Source: Neptuniibacter sp. 1_MG-2023 (lineage in GTDB: Bacteria > Pseudomonadota > Gammaproteobacteria > Pseudomonadales > Balneatricaceae). Taken from it: a stretch of DNA of 64,000 bases. The notes below the pieces were generated by a model. That model was not told the origin of the DNA, made no database searches, and saw only the letters and a list, made by a program, of their open reading frames with translations. The stretch spans positions 124,001 through 188,000 of the forward strand of contig NZ_JAUOQR010000006.1 in the NCBI RefSeq assembly GCF_030547185.1. The letters are read 5' to 3'. Shown here one piece after another: positions 1 to 8,842 of the stretch; the first letter of the stretch is position 1, and each line of letters starts with the position of its first letter. The translations under genes and the position numbers were made by a program.

Positions 1-2643
1 CTCAAGTTTAGCAACCAAAGCACTAATATCTTCGCGGGTATGCTTAACCAAATTATACGCCACATTTTTACCAACCCGCTTACCTAAGCTCGCAAAATGT
101 TGCTCCGTAATAACATCAGTCAAATCATTACCATTACTATCAATCACACGCCGCACACAAGCTTCTGATAGGTAACGCTGCAACTGTAGTGATTTATCAG
201 AGATACAATGCACTCGGAAGACCGCTTCAATTAATAAGCTACCCGCTTTGAGCGGCAAGAGCTTCATCGTACAAAGCGTTGAGCTTCCGTAACTGCCTTC
301 AAGCATCATCTCCATTGCACCGGAGACCATTGGGTGTTCCCAACTAAGGAAATGCATATCTTCACGGGATAGTGCTTCATTACGCTGAAATGTCGCTGTC
401 ATACCATCAGAAGGCAAACCTGGAAAATGACTGCTGAGCATATGATCACCTGGGTGGAGGATGACACCATTGATACCTGTGCTCTCCTGCTCTACGCCAA
501 AATGATCAAACACGCGGCCCATATAGGATGACAAAGTTCCAGGCTGGCTATCCTCTTCAACAGCATCCAGCAAAGCTTCAGCCACTGATGTATTACAGGA
601 GTTTAACTCCAGAAGACGATCCCTCCCCTGCTGCAACTCTTCAAGTAATGCCTGCTGGCTATGAGAGGTTTCTTTAATTAAGCGATCAATACCCGCTTGA
701 TCCTCTGTATTTTCCATACAGTGGTGTAGGTCAGACGCAAACTGCTGCATTAAGCTTTGCCCGGTGGGACAAACCTGCTCAAAAGCACCTAGCCCTTCAG
801 CGTACCAACGCAATAGAACCTCTTGGGAGCTATCCGCAAAATAAGGTACATGGATATTAACGTCTTTAAGCTGTCCTATACGATCTAAACGCCCAATACG
901 TTGCTCAAGAAGGTCTGGATTCATCGGCAGATCAAACATCACCATATGATGAGCAAACTGGAAGTTACGGCCTTCACTACCAATTTCTGAACAGATCAGC
1001 AGCTGCGCCCCTTGTTCACTATCGGCAAAGTAAGCGGCAGCTCTATCACGCTCAACAAGACTCATACCTTCATGGAAAAGTGCTGTTCGTCGTCCTTCAA
1101 ATAAACGCAACTGCTTTTCCAACGCTATCGCCGTTTGCGCATGGGCACAGATAACGAGTATCTTCTCGCCTTTGTAATCATCTAGCCATTTGATCAACCA
1201 GTCCGCGCGGTTATCTTCTAACAACCATGCGGAGCCCTGCCCATCAGCAATAAGCGTTTCAGGATGTAAGCGGCGTTCCATCGATGCAGAATCAATAACA
1301 TCTGCGTAGGCTTGTGGTAACGACAAAGGATAAATATGTAACTTACGCTGCGGGAAGCCTTGAACACTTTCACGGGTATTACGGAACAAGACACGCCCTG
1401 TGCCATGCTGATCTAATAGCGCTCGGACGGTTTTATCGATTAATTCTGCCCGTTCCTCACTATCATCATCTTTATGTTGAGCAAGTAGGTCAGCAATATC
1501 ATCGCCCAAATACTTATTCAGCAGTGCAATCAATACTTGATCTTGTAACGCATCATGCCAACTATCGGGAGCCTGTAGGGTCTCAATTAATTGGTTAACA
1601 CATTTAAAGTCCTGCTCTTCTGTGATGAATTTTTCTAAATCGTAATAACGATCGGGATCAAGAAGACGTAAACGTGCAAAATGACTTTCAATGCCTAACT
1701 GCTCAGGCGTAGCTGTCAGCAACAATAAACCTTTAACTTTAAGCGCTAAAGATTCGATACAACGATAGGAATGACTTGCCCCCTCTTCGCTCCATCCTAA
1801 ATGATGTGCTTCATCCACCACCATTAGATCCCAACCCGCTTGGACGGCTTGATCTAAATATTTTTCATCGCGAGTAAATAAAGAGAGTGGGCTTAAAACA
1901 AGCTGAGCATCCTCAAACGGATTACCTTCACTATCTAAACAGCGCCCTTCATCCAAAATAGAAAAGTGTAGATTAAAGCGGCGCAGCATCTCCACTAGCC
2001 ACTGATGAATCAAGCTATCCGGTACAATAATAAGAATACGACTAGCTAAGCCTGTTACAAGCTGTTGATGAATGATCAAGCCCGCTTCAATAGTTTTCCC
2101 TAAACCAACCTCATCAGCCAACAGAACCCTAGGCGCTATTCGCTGACCCACTTCAGAGGCGATATAAAATTGATGGGGCAAGTATTGAACCCGCGGCCCC
2201 AATAAACCATAAGCTGCGGATTGCTGATGATTATGCTGATGCTTTAAGGTTTCTAATCTTAATTCGTAATGACGCAGTTTATCTATCTGGCCTGCAAACA
2301 ATCGTTCGTAAGGTTTACTAAAGTGAACTGAACTTTCAAGGGAGGCTTCATGAATAATTTTCTCATCCCCGTTTTCATCATCCCCAAAGTAGATAACACA
2401 ACCTTTACTCTCTTCATGCTGTGTGACAATGATTGAAACGCCGTTATCATCCGTGATCTGATCGCCTATAGGGTAAACAATACGGCTCAGAGGAGCATTG
2501 TTTTGTGCATAGGTACGTTCTTCTCCTGTGGCAGGAAATAAAATATCTACACGTCGATCTACCAGTTCAGTAACTACACCTAAACCTAACTCCGCTTCTG
2601 TGTAACTATACCAACGCTGGCCAATCTGAAAATCTTCGGTCAT
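1..2643 (-). CDS. rapA: RNA polymerase-associated ATPase RapA (C-terminus cut by window edge)
   Basis: SWI2/SNF2-type ATPase that binds core RNA polymerase and helps recycle it after transcription. The reading frame is open from an ATG at 2643 to base 1 (881 codons). The family is roughly 950-970 residues long, so the last part lies outside the window. Visible landmarks: an N-terminal Tudor-like part (TEDFQIGQRWYSYTEAELG), Walker A in DEVGLGKTIEAG near residue 179, the DEAH box in VVDEAHHLGW near residue 278, and helicase C-terminal motifs such as EGRNFQFAHHMVMFDLP and LEQRIGRLDRIGQ. It is divergent from the NlpC/P60 lipoprotein gene, with 136 bases between. Family assignment is very secure. 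Confidence 0.97.
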   Translation of the reverse strand, partial: MTEDFQIGQRWYSYTEAELGLGVVTELVDRRVDILFPATGEERTYAQNNAPLSRIVYPIGDQITDDNGVSIIVTQHEESKGCVIYFGDDENGDEKIIHEASLESSVHFSKPYERLFAGQIDKLRHYELRLETLKHQHNHQQSAAYGLLGPRVQYLPHQFYIASEVGQRIAPRVLLADEVGLGKTIEAGLIIHQQLVTGLASRILIIVPDSLIHQWLVEMLRRFNLHFSILDEGRCLDSEGNPFEDAQLVLSPLSLFTRDEKYLDQAVQAGWDLMVVDEAHHLGWSEEGASHSYRCIESLALKVKGLLLLTATPEQLGIESHFARLRLLDPDRYYDLEKFITEEQDFKCVNQLIETLQAPDSWHDALQDQVLIALLNKYLGDDIADLLAQHKDDDSEERAELIDKTVRALLDQHGTGRVLFRNTRESVQGFPQRKLHIYPLSLPQAYADVIDSASMERRLHPETLIADGQGSAWLLEDNRADWLIKWLDDYKGEKILVICAHAQTAIALEKQLRLFEGRRTALFHEGMSLVERDRAAAYFADSEQGAQLLICSEIGSEGRNFQFAHHMVMFDLPMNPDLLEQRIGRLDRIGQLKDVNIHVPYFADSSQEVLLRWYAEGLGAFEQVCPTGQSLMQQFASDLHHCMENTEDQAGIDRLIKETSHSQQALLEELQQGRDRLLELNSCNTSVAEALLDAVEEDSQPGTLSSYMGRVFDHFGVEQESTGINGVILHPGDHMLSSHFPGLPSDGMTATFQRNEALSREDMHFLSWEHPMVSGAMEMMLEGSYGSSTLCTMKLLPLKAGSLLIEAVFRVHCISDKSLQLQRYLSEACVRRVIDSNGNDLTDVITEQHFASLGKRVGKNVAYNLVKHTREDISALVAKLE

Positions 2644-2779
2644 GATAAATCGCTTTCTAGAGACTGTGGAAATAGGTGGGCATAATAGGCAGTTACGCTT
2701 AGAAAGCCAATCTGTTTAGTACATATTAGTTGGGGTTATACTCTAAGCCAATATTTTAGCGCCCATTTAAAGAGGACTC

Positions 2780-3265
2780 ATGATAAATTTACGCTCAATT
2801 AACCTACTACTATTTTTGATTCTTATTCTACAGGGCTGTAGCTCTTATTCCACTCGTACATCAACGGCAACCGTTAACATTCAACCTCAATCGCCCGTTG
2901 CTAATGCCCTTTTAGGTCAACATAAAAGCTGGAAAGGCACCCCCTATCGCTGGGGTGGCCAATCACGTCAAGGGGTTGATTGCTCGGCCTTTACCCAACT
3001 TACCTATAAAACAATTTTTGGACAGCATTTACCTCGAACGACAATCGCACAAGTAGATAGCGGTATAAAGGTTAAACAACATCAGCTAATCCCCGGCGAT
3101 CTTGTATTTTTCAAACTAGGCGGTAATAAACAACGACATGTAGGTGTCTATGTTGAACAGGGCATTTTTCTTCATGCATCCACCAGCCAAGGCGTGACAT
3201 TAAGCCGGTTAGATAACCCCTATTGGAAACAACATTACTGGACGGCAGTACGCCCAAAAAAATAA
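2780..3265 (+). CDS. NlpC/P60 family lipoprotein, probable cell-wall endopeptidase
   Basis: 161-residue lipoprotein of the NlpC/P60 cysteine peptidase family, which includes E. coli NlpC and the murein endopeptidase MepS. The N-terminus has a hydrophobic stretch ending in a lipobox (LILQGC, acylated Cys about residue 20). The catalytic Cys is in GVDCSAFTQ, the His in RHVGVYVE, and a third polar residue in FLHAS. It should sit on a membrane facing the periplasm and cut D-Glu/mDAP-type peptide cross-links; which bond it cuts cannot be read from sequence. The start is supported by AGAGGA at 2771-2776. The final residues run directly into an A-rich tail; I see no convincing terminator. Confidence 0.9.
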   Translation: MINLRSINLLLFLILILQGCSSYSTRTSTATVNIQPQSPVANALLGQHKSWKGTPYRWGGQSRQGVDCSAFTQLTYKTIFGQHLPRTTIAQVDSGIKVKQHQLIPGDLVFFKLGGNKQRHVGVYVEQGIFLHASTSQGVTLSRLDNPYWKQHYWTAVRPKK

Positions 3266-3514
3266 TACGGATCGTTTACCTACTTTCAAAAAAATGACGA
3301 AAAAGATCATTCCTGCAGCAGATTATTATCACTATTTTTTTTGCAAGAGCCCTCTCATCTAATAACAGATGGGAGAACCCTCTCAACTCGACCCTTTAAT
3401 AAAAGAACAAAACAATTAAGAATTATTCTTATAGCCTTATTTTTTATGTGGTCTAAAATAGCCCGCGCACTAATAATCAACAAATGCAATTACAATAATA
3501 AAAGGCGATCTAGG

Positions 3515-3751
3515 ATGAAGAGTTGCGAGAAGTGTGTAGAAACCATTAAAAATAGCCAAGGTTACCCATCCCCTGAACAATTAAATGAGTTAGGTAAAGA
3601 GGGAGTTAAGCCTTGGTGCGATATTTGTAAACAGTTACTGGCAGCTAATTACCGAATCAGTAAAACCTGCGACGCACCCCGTCAGTTATTCAACAGTAGG
3701 CACTTCAGCACAAAAAATGGACAGGTCCCTTTTACCCGATTTGACGTATAA
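3515..3751 (+). CDS. Small Cys-pair protein, unknown function (78 aa)
   Basis: I do not recognise this protein. The same frame is open from a TTG at 3341, but I prefer the ATG at 3515: an AAAGG ribosome site lies at 3501-3505, and the upstream 58 codons look like non-coding sequence in frame. The protein opens with CEKC (residues 4-7) and carries CDIC (35-38) in PWCDIC, with one more Cys at about 52. The two CxxC pairs could form one zinc site. It is soluble, with no signal peptide or membrane segment. It lies downstream of the NlpC/P60 gene and runs convergently into lhgO, 22 bases away. Confidence 0.6.
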   Translation: MKSCEKCVETIKNSQGYPSPEQLNELGKEGVKPWCDICKQLLAANYRISKTCDAPRQLFNSRHFSTKNGQVPFTRFDV

Positions 3752-3773
3752 ATAACCGTATAAATAACAATGG

Positions 3774-5009
3774 TTATAGATCCACCAACAATGAAACTTT
3801 CTCAACGATATGTTTACCAATAGGGATAGCTGAAGTAGCTGCTGGAGAAGGAGCATTACAAACGGCGAGTGAACGACTTGTATTCATAAACAAGAAGTCG
3901 TCTATAACATCGCCATTTTTTGCAACAGCTTGAGCACGAATACCCGCTGGATAGGCCTCTAGGTCATTCACGGTTAGCTCTGGACAATATTTCTGAACTA
4001 AACGTAGGTAACCTTTTTTAGAGATGGAGTTTTTCAGCTCTGAAAGACTCGCTCTGAAATGCTTAACCAGTAACTTGATCATTCCAGGATAAGTCAGCAT
4101 CTGGAAACTATCTTTCAAGCTTATATCGGTTTTTTTATACCCTTCCCGCTTAAAGGCTAACACGGCATTTGGCCCTACAGTCACAAAACCATCAATCATT
4201 CGTGTTAAATGAACACCTAAAAAAGGTAGATCGGGATTAGGGATTGGATAGATCAAATGATTTACGATCTGATTATGCTTAGATGATAACTGATAATACT
4301 CACCCCTGAACGGAATAATTCGAAAATCAGGCTCTAACCCCATCATTTCAACGACTCTATCAGAATGTAAGCCTGCACACGCCACTAAATAGCGACTATG
4401 AAAGCGTTTACCTTCCGTATAAACCGTCACACGATCTGCAAACTCTTCGATCCCTGTCACAGCTGTATTAAAGTGGATCTGGCCACCTGCTGACGCTACA
4501 AGATCCCCCATCCGCTGAGTAATCTGGGTATAGTTCACAATCCCCGTTGAGGGTACAAATATCGCACCTACGCCCTGAATATGGGGTTCTTTAGTTTTCA
4601 GCGCTTGCTGATCTAGCACCTCAATCTCAATACCATTGTCAGCACAACGAGTGATCAGCGCTTGCATTCTTTCCAATTCAGCTTGGTCTGTAGCAACCAA
4701 TAACTTTCCACACTGATCAAAAGGAATATCGTTCTCAAGACAAAAAGCCTTAGTCGCTTTATTCCCATCCTTACAAAATTTAGCTTTCAAACTACCAGGT
4801 TTATAATAAACACCAGCATGAATCACACCTGAGTTATGTCCCGTTTGATGCTGTGCAGCACTAGATTCTTTCTCTAGAACAAGAACAGATCTGTCAGGAT
4901 ACTTTTGCTGCAACTGCCACGCAGTTGACATGCCTAAAATCCCACCACCAATGACAATAAAATCATAAATCTCTTGTTCTGAACCTAGTGCCACAAAACC
5001 CCCTGCCAT
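3774..5009 (-). CDS. lhgO: L-2-hydroxyglutarate oxidase LhgO
   Basis: FAD-dependent oxidoreductase of the DAO fold. In the E. coli homologue (YgaF) it oxidises L-2-hydroxyglutarate to 2-oxoglutarate and passes electrons to the membrane quinone pool. Visible: dinucleotide motif IGGGILGMSTAW near residue 20, the family signature GHNSGVIHAGVYYKPGSLKA, a mid-protein FRGEYYQL segment, and the C-terminal YPAGIRAQAV and NAPSPAATSAIPIG segments near FAD. The length (411) fits the family. The ATG at 5009 has no clear ribosome site; an in-frame GTG at 4994 follows AGGGGG closely and may be the true start. It is last in the run binding protein-permease-lhgO, with 36 bases to the permease, so the transporter may deliver its substrate. 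Confidence 0.9.
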   Translation of the reverse strand: MAGGFVALGSEQEIYDFIVIGGGILGMSTAWQLQQKYPDRSVLVLEKESSAAQHQTGHNSGVIHAGVYYKPGSLKAKFCKDGNKATKAFCLENDIPFDQCGKLLVATDQAELERMQALITRCADNGIEIEVLDQQALKTKEPHIQGVGAIFVPSTGIVNYTQITQRMGDLVASAGGQIHFNTAVTGIEEFADRVTVYTEGKRFHSRYLVACAGLHSDRVVEMMGLEPDFRIIPFRGEYYQLSSKHNQIVNHLIYPIPNPDLPFLGVHLTRMIDGFVTVGPNAVLAFKREGYKKTDISLKDSFQMLTYPGMIKLLVKHFRASLSELKNSISKKGYLRLVQKYCPELTVNDLEAYPAGIRAQAVAKNGDVIDDFLFMNTSRSLAVCNAPSPAATSAIPIGKHIVEKVSLLVDL

Positions 5010-5045
5010 TAAACCAAGTAACTAACCCAATAACTATCCAAGTGC

Positions 5046-7187
5046 TTACACAGCTTGAAGAGCATCTTTATCCGCTTTTCGACTAAACATAAAGATCATA
5101 ATAAAGACCGCTCCCCCTGCCAAACTTACCAACATTTGATCATGGGGCCACAAAAGAGCGATAGCACATACGCCGCATAAAGCTCGCATCACTATATTCA
5201 ACGGCCCTTCTAGATAGCCTTCCATAAAGCCAACAAAAGCATATAGACCAAAGACCGCAAAGACAAATATGCTTAACACCTCTGCCGTAGTACCACCAAT
5301 AAAATTGGTATAAGCAAAAAGCAAAGGAACTACATACAAACCTTTAGCAATCTTCCATGCAGTAAAGCCTGTCGCCATTGGCGGTGTTTTAGCGATCGCA
5401 GCCGCCGCAAAAGCAGTCAAACAAACAGGTGGAGTTACATTGGAATCCTGAGATAACCAGAAAATAATCATATGAGCAGACAACAAAATCATCGCTAAGG
5501 CTTCAGGAGCCAAAGCTTGATCTAGTAACTGACCTTTAAAATCAGCCGGTATAGAGTTCAATAATGCCTTAGCATCGACCTCACTCATCGGTGCCGATAA
5601 TAAACTCACCTTATCCATATCAATTAACATAAATATGGTTTTGGCGGCATCAGGTAGCGTGCCGGTCACGATCAAATCCAACAAACGGCTTTCGGCCATT
5701 AATCCATAAAGTGCCGGCGCTGAAAGCGTTGCCAAAACAATATAAGCAGCCGTTACCGGCAGTCCCATACCTAAGATTAGTGAGGCTAATGCGATCAAAA
5801 CTAAAGTGATTAATAAGCTCCCCCCTGCCCATTCAGTCACCATAAGTGAGAAGGTATTCCCGATCCCCGTCATTGCAACTACATTAACAACTAAGCCGAC
5901 AGAGATAAGCAACATCGCTGTAGTCGCCATATTCCGTGAACCTTGGGCGAGAGAATCAAGAATCTCTTTGATTCCCATAGGGTGCTTAGATAACCAAGAT
6001 GAAACCACAACCGAAATAATTGAAATACCAGCGGCGTAAGTGGGTGTAAAACCATAAACCAGCAAGGAAACTAAGACCACCAGAGGCAGTAAGAAATGCC
6101 AGCCCCCCTTAAATACTTCACCTAAAGTGCGAGTATCTATTTCGACAGCATGAGCATGACTACGTTTAGCTTCTACACGAACAAAGAAGCCAACCGATAA
6201 AAAGTACAAGAATGCAGGTAAAGCCGCGATCGCAATAATATCGAGATAAGAGATCTGCGTATAGGATGCCATAATAAATGCACCAGCCCCCATCACGGGT
6301 GGCATTAGCTGCCCACCTGTTGATGCAGCCGCTTCTACGCCCGCTGAAAAACGCGCAGGAAAGCCCGCTTTTCGCATTAATGGAATGGTAATCACACCCG
6401 TGGACACTGTGTTAGCAACTGATGATCCAGAAACTGAACCCATCAAACCAGACCCTAGTACAGCAACAAAGCCAGGCCCACCAACAAAACGGCCTGCAGC
6501 GCAACGGGAAAGATCAATAATAAAATCGCCAGCACCTGACTTAACTAAAAAGGCACCGAATAAGATAAACATGAAAACATAGGTCCAAGATATGCGAGCT
6601 ATCTGGCCAAACATACCTTCAGACGAAAAATAGGAACGGTAGAGCAAGGTTTCTAAACTAAGGCCGGCAAAACCGAACATACCATCAATGTATTGACCCC
6701 ACCAAAAAACATAGGTCAAAGCCACTAAAATCATTGATGGAATAAACCAACCTGTTGTTCTTCGAGCCATTTCCAAAGCGATAAAGATAGCGCTTATAGA
6801 GAAGACCCAGTCCCATTGGACAAACTTAACCCCTCTATCATAGAGAGCATCTTCAAAACCAATTAAATACAACGCACAAGCAACTGCGGCAACACCGAGC
6901 AAAAGATCCAATATTAAAGCGACTTTCTGCTTAGCTACATTCGAGGAATTAAAGACAGGGACCATCAAAGCACACAGAAATGCAAAGCCACTAAAGTGAA
7001 CGGCGGCAACATAAAGCTCAGACCAAGTACCTAATGTGTTGAAATAGATATGCGCCAACGCAAAAGCGACACCTACCCAATAAATAATTTTTCCAGTGAC
7101 AGAGTTCTCAGGACGCTGCGTAAGCTCTAGCCCTTTGAGTTTTTCTCTAATATCTTCTTGATCATTTACGTTCGCTTCAGTCGCCAT
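5046..7187 (-). CDS. TRAP transporter permease, fused small and large subunits (TAXI type)
   Basis: 713-residue inner-membrane protein in which the four-helix DctQ-like part and the twelve-helix DctM-like part are fused, as is usual for TAXI-dependent TRAP systems. Many hydrophobic helices run through it. Family landmarks include GSGLMGSVSGSSVANTVSTG, AAASTGGQLMPPVMGAGAF, LGMGLPVTAAYIVLA and SNVTPPVCLTAFAAAAIA. TRAP permeases are secondary transporters driven by a sodium or proton gradient and depend on a substrate-binding protein; here that is the TAXI protein encoded upstream. A terminator-like hairpin lies in the 228-base gap before it, which would keep the permease level below that of the binding protein. 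Confidence 0.93.
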   Translation of the reverse strand: MATEANVNDQEDIREKLKGLELTQRPENSVTGKIIYWVGVAFALAHIYFNTLGTWSELYVAAVHFSGFAFLCALMVPVFNSSNVAKQKVALILDLLLGVAAVACALYLIGFEDALYDRGVKFVQWDWVFSISAIFIALEMARRTTGWFIPSMILVALTYVFWWGQYIDGMFGFAGLSLETLLYRSYFSSEGMFGQIARISWTYVFMFILFGAFLVKSGAGDFIIDLSRCAAGRFVGGPGFVAVLGSGLMGSVSGSSVANTVSTGVITIPLMRKAGFPARFSAGVEAAASTGGQLMPPVMGAGAFIMASYTQISYLDIIAIAALPAFLYFLSVGFFVRVEAKRSHAHAVEIDTRTLGEVFKGGWHFLLPLVVLVSLLVYGFTPTYAAGISIISVVVSSWLSKHPMGIKEILDSLAQGSRNMATTAMLLISVGLVVNVVAMTGIGNTFSLMVTEWAGGSLLITLVLIALASLILGMGLPVTAAYIVLATLSAPALYGLMAESRLLDLIVTGTLPDAAKTIFMLIDMDKVSLLSAPMSEVDAKALLNSIPADFKGQLLDQALAPEALAMILLSAHMIIFWLSQDSNVTPPVCLTAFAAAAIAKTPPMATGFTAWKIAKGLYVVPLLFAYTNFIGGTTAEVLSIFVFAVFGLYAFVGFMEGYLEGPLNIVMRALCGVCAIALLWPHDQMLVSLAGGAVFIMIFMFSRKADKDALQAV

Positions 7188-7290
7188 AATTCTAATCGCT
7201 CAAACAAATTCGATGCGCAAAAACCCCATAACCTCAGATTACAATTCTGAAGAATGATGGTAACAATTGCTGGAGTAGTTATAAAAAAAT

Positions 7291-7333
7291 AGGTGGCGCA
7301 AACTTAACCTCGCTGGTAGCTAAGTTTGCACCG
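7291..7333 (-). terminator. Hairpin plus T-run between binding-protein and permease genes (partial terminator/attenuator)
   Basis: Read on the minus strand, a nine-base stem (GCAAACTTA at 7329-7321 against TAAGTTTGC at 7306-7298) can extend by three more pairs past a small bulge (GGT with ACC). It is followed at once by TATTTTTTT. The hairpin lies after the TAXI gene stop (7416) and before the permease start (7187). That is where a leaky terminator or mRNA-stabilising hairpin would set a high ratio of binding protein to permease. The structure is seen; the role is inferred. Confidence 0.65.
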
Positions 7334-7415
7334 GTCTGAACACTTCAAACCAAAAGTAGGAGGAGAGCTGTAATAATGGACAACCCACTAAATTAATAGT
7401 TCCCTCCCAATCAAA

Positions 7416-8447
7416 TTATTTAGCAATCAAGTGATCAGGTATCTCTATACCCATCTCTTTATAGTAGCGCGCAGCACCTGCATGAAGTGGCACAGGTAAA
7501 CCGGCGATAGATTTTTCTAACGACATTGCTTTAGTCGCTTTATGAATACCATTTAAGAATGCTAGATTTTCATAAACTGTTTTAGTCAGCAAATAAACAT
7601 CTTCTTCCGAAACATCATCACGTACTGCCAAAAAGTTTGGCTGAGCCATGGTATTGATATCTTTGCTTTGACCTGGGTAAGTATTAGCGGGGATATGATA
7701 TGGCGTCCACAGCTTATAATTACCATTCGCCTGCTTAATCTGCTCATCGGTAAAGTTAAGCACCGTAATGTCGCTACCTAACGCAGCGTAAGCACGAGTA
7801 ATCGCTGAAGTAGGTACACCCGATGGGATATTCATCCCTTCAATCGTACCGTTTTGCAATGCATCTGCTGATGCACCGTAACCCATATACGCAAGATTAA
7901 ATCCATCAGCATCAATGTTTAAGTTGCTTAAGATTGTTCTACCAGACCCTTCAGTACCAGAGTTCTTTTTACCTATAGAAAACTTTTTACCAGCTAATGC
8001 ATTCATATCTGCAATCGTGCCAGTTTTCGTATGATCAGTTTTCATAACAAACTGTTCTACGTTCTGCCAAAGCATAGTTACTGAACGTAAATTTTTCTGA
8101 GGACCCGCTTCTTTAAGACGACCTTCGCCATTCCAAGCCCAAGCACCATATAAACCCTGCAGGATAGCAAACTGAGCTTCGTTTTCGCCCAATAACTTAA
8201 TGTTCTCACCTGAACCTGCTGAGTTAATCGCAGACATGGAGATCTTATGTGATGGCTCAAGTTTAATTTTAGTCAACGTTGCAAGCGCAACACCTACCGG
8301 GTAATAAGTTCCACCTGTTGATGCTGTTGCCAATATATAAGAGTGTCTCTCATCAGCTGCCTGAACTAAGCCTGCCGTTCCTACTGCAGTGCTCACTGCA
8401 AGCGCTAAGCCCATACCCTTGATAAAAGTACGTTTTGTTATTGTCAT
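7416..8447 (-). CDS. TAXI-family TRAP transporter substrate-binding protein
   Basis: 343-residue exported solute-binding protein of the TAXI branch. The frame is open to 8585, but the ATG at 8447 is the sensible start: it directly precedes a signal peptide (MTITKRTFIKGMG, then a hydrophobic core, likely cleavage after VQA near residue 30), has GAAGGG upstream, and the sigma-54 promoter at 8507-8521 would lie inside the longer version. Typical TAXI segments are ILATASTGGTYYPVGVALA, INSAGSGENIKLL and KKNSGTEGSGRTIL. It would capture an organic acid in the periplasm and hand it to the fused permease. The substrate is not readable from sequence; lhgO next door suggests a C5 dicarboxylate such as 2-hydroxyglutarate or 2-oxoglutarate (inference). 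Confidence 0.92.
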   Translation of the reverse strand: MTITKRTFIKGMGLALAVSTAVGTAGLVQAADERHSYILATASTGGTYYPVGVALATLTKIKLEPSHKISMSAINSAGSGENIKLLGENEAQFAILQGLYGAWAWNGEGRLKEAGPQKNLRSVTMLWQNVEQFVMKTDHTKTGTIADMNALAGKKFSIGKKNSGTEGSGRTILSNLNIDADGFNLAYMGYGASADALQNGTIEGMNIPSGVPTSAITRAYAALGSDITVLNFTDEQIKQANGNYKLWTPYHIPANTYPGQSKDINTMAQPNFLAVRDDVSEEDVYLLTKTVYENLAFLNGIHKATKAMSLEKSIAGLPVPLHAGAARYYKEMGIEIPDHLIAK

Positions 8448-8506
8448 CCTGTAACCCTTCTTCATTTGGTGTTTTATTATTAAATCTATTACACGATTTA
8501 TAACAA

Positions 8507-8521
8507 GCAAACATAATGCCA
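8507..8521 (-). promoter_or_regulatory. Sigma-54 promoter for the TAXI-TRAP-lhgO genes
   Basis: On the minus strand the sequence reads TGGCAT-TATGT-TTGC. It matches the sigma-54 (RpoN) consensus TGGCAC-N5-TTGC at all but one position, with the required ten bases between GG and GC. A transcript would begin near 8496, about 50 bases before the start codon at 8447. A sigma-54 activator gene (8843-10237) lies directly upstream. Confidence 0.85.
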
Positions 8522-8590
8522 TCTTAAAAAATAAAATATTTACCATAAATTTCAACAAGTTAATAATCATTAACATTAAAGGCAATAAAA

Positions 8591-8610
8591 ATAGGCAAAA
8601 TTACGCTTAT
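8591..8610. promoter_or_regulatory. Putative activator-binding palindrome 1
   Basis: ATAGGC-N8-GCTTAT, a dyad with one mismatch, centred about 104 bases upstream of the predicted sigma-54 start. Same half-site type and same eight-base gap as two other dyads in this intergenic region. Probably bound by the adjacent DctD-like protein (inference). Confidence 0.6.
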
Positions 8611-8624
8611 CAAAAGCAGGCTAT

Positions 8625-8644
8625 ATAAGCAAAAAATAGCTTAT
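8625..8644. promoter_or_regulatory. Putative activator-binding palindrome 2
   Basis: ATAAGC-N8-GCTTAT, a perfect dyad, centred 34 bases from palindrome 1 (a little over three helical turns) and about 138 bases upstream of the predicted start. The 24 bases at 8625-8648 match 8791-8814 at 21 positions. Confidence 0.65.
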
Positions 8645-8790
8645 TTCAGCTAAAGACGATAAAAGCTAAGAGCAAAACAAGTAGAAGCATATAAAAATAG
8701 GCGCATAGCCACTGACTTGGGGCTGTCGGTAAAAGTGGAAGAAATTCAAAAGTATGGAAGTCACATCAAATAAGAGGAGAGCTACGCACA

Positions 8791-8810
8791 ATAAGCAAAA
8801 AATCGCCTAT
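8791..8810. promoter_or_regulatory. Putative activator-binding palindrome 3
   Basis: ATAAGC-N8-GCCTAT, one mismatch from a perfect dyad, about 304 bases upstream of the predicted start and just past the 3' end of the activator gene. It is a near copy of palindrome 2, 166 bases away. Confidence 0.55.
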
Positions 8811-8842
8811 TTAAAATAACCTTATAAATCAGATAGTAAAAA

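Larger units (their letters stand above)
8448..8842. other. Regulatory intergenic region upstream of the TAXI gene
   Basis: 395 A+T-rich bases with no credible gene, between the end of the activator gene and the start of the binding-protein gene. It contains one sigma-54 promoter (8507-8521) and three related palindromes (8591-8610, 8625-8644, 8791-8810). A lone half-site (ATAGGC at 8697-8702) has no partner at the same spacing. Confidence 0.75.

Noticed and set aside
3341-3514. Upstream extension of the small Cys-pair gene from a TTG
   Set aside because: No ribosome site and composition unlike a protein; the ATG at 3515 has a good AAAGG site.
7188-7415. Possible small gene between permease and binding protein
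   Set aside because: No open frame of useful size; the region is explained by the hairpin.
8448-8585. N-terminal extension of the TAXI protein
   Set aside because: It would place coding sequence over the sigma-54 promoter and put 46 residues before the signal peptide.
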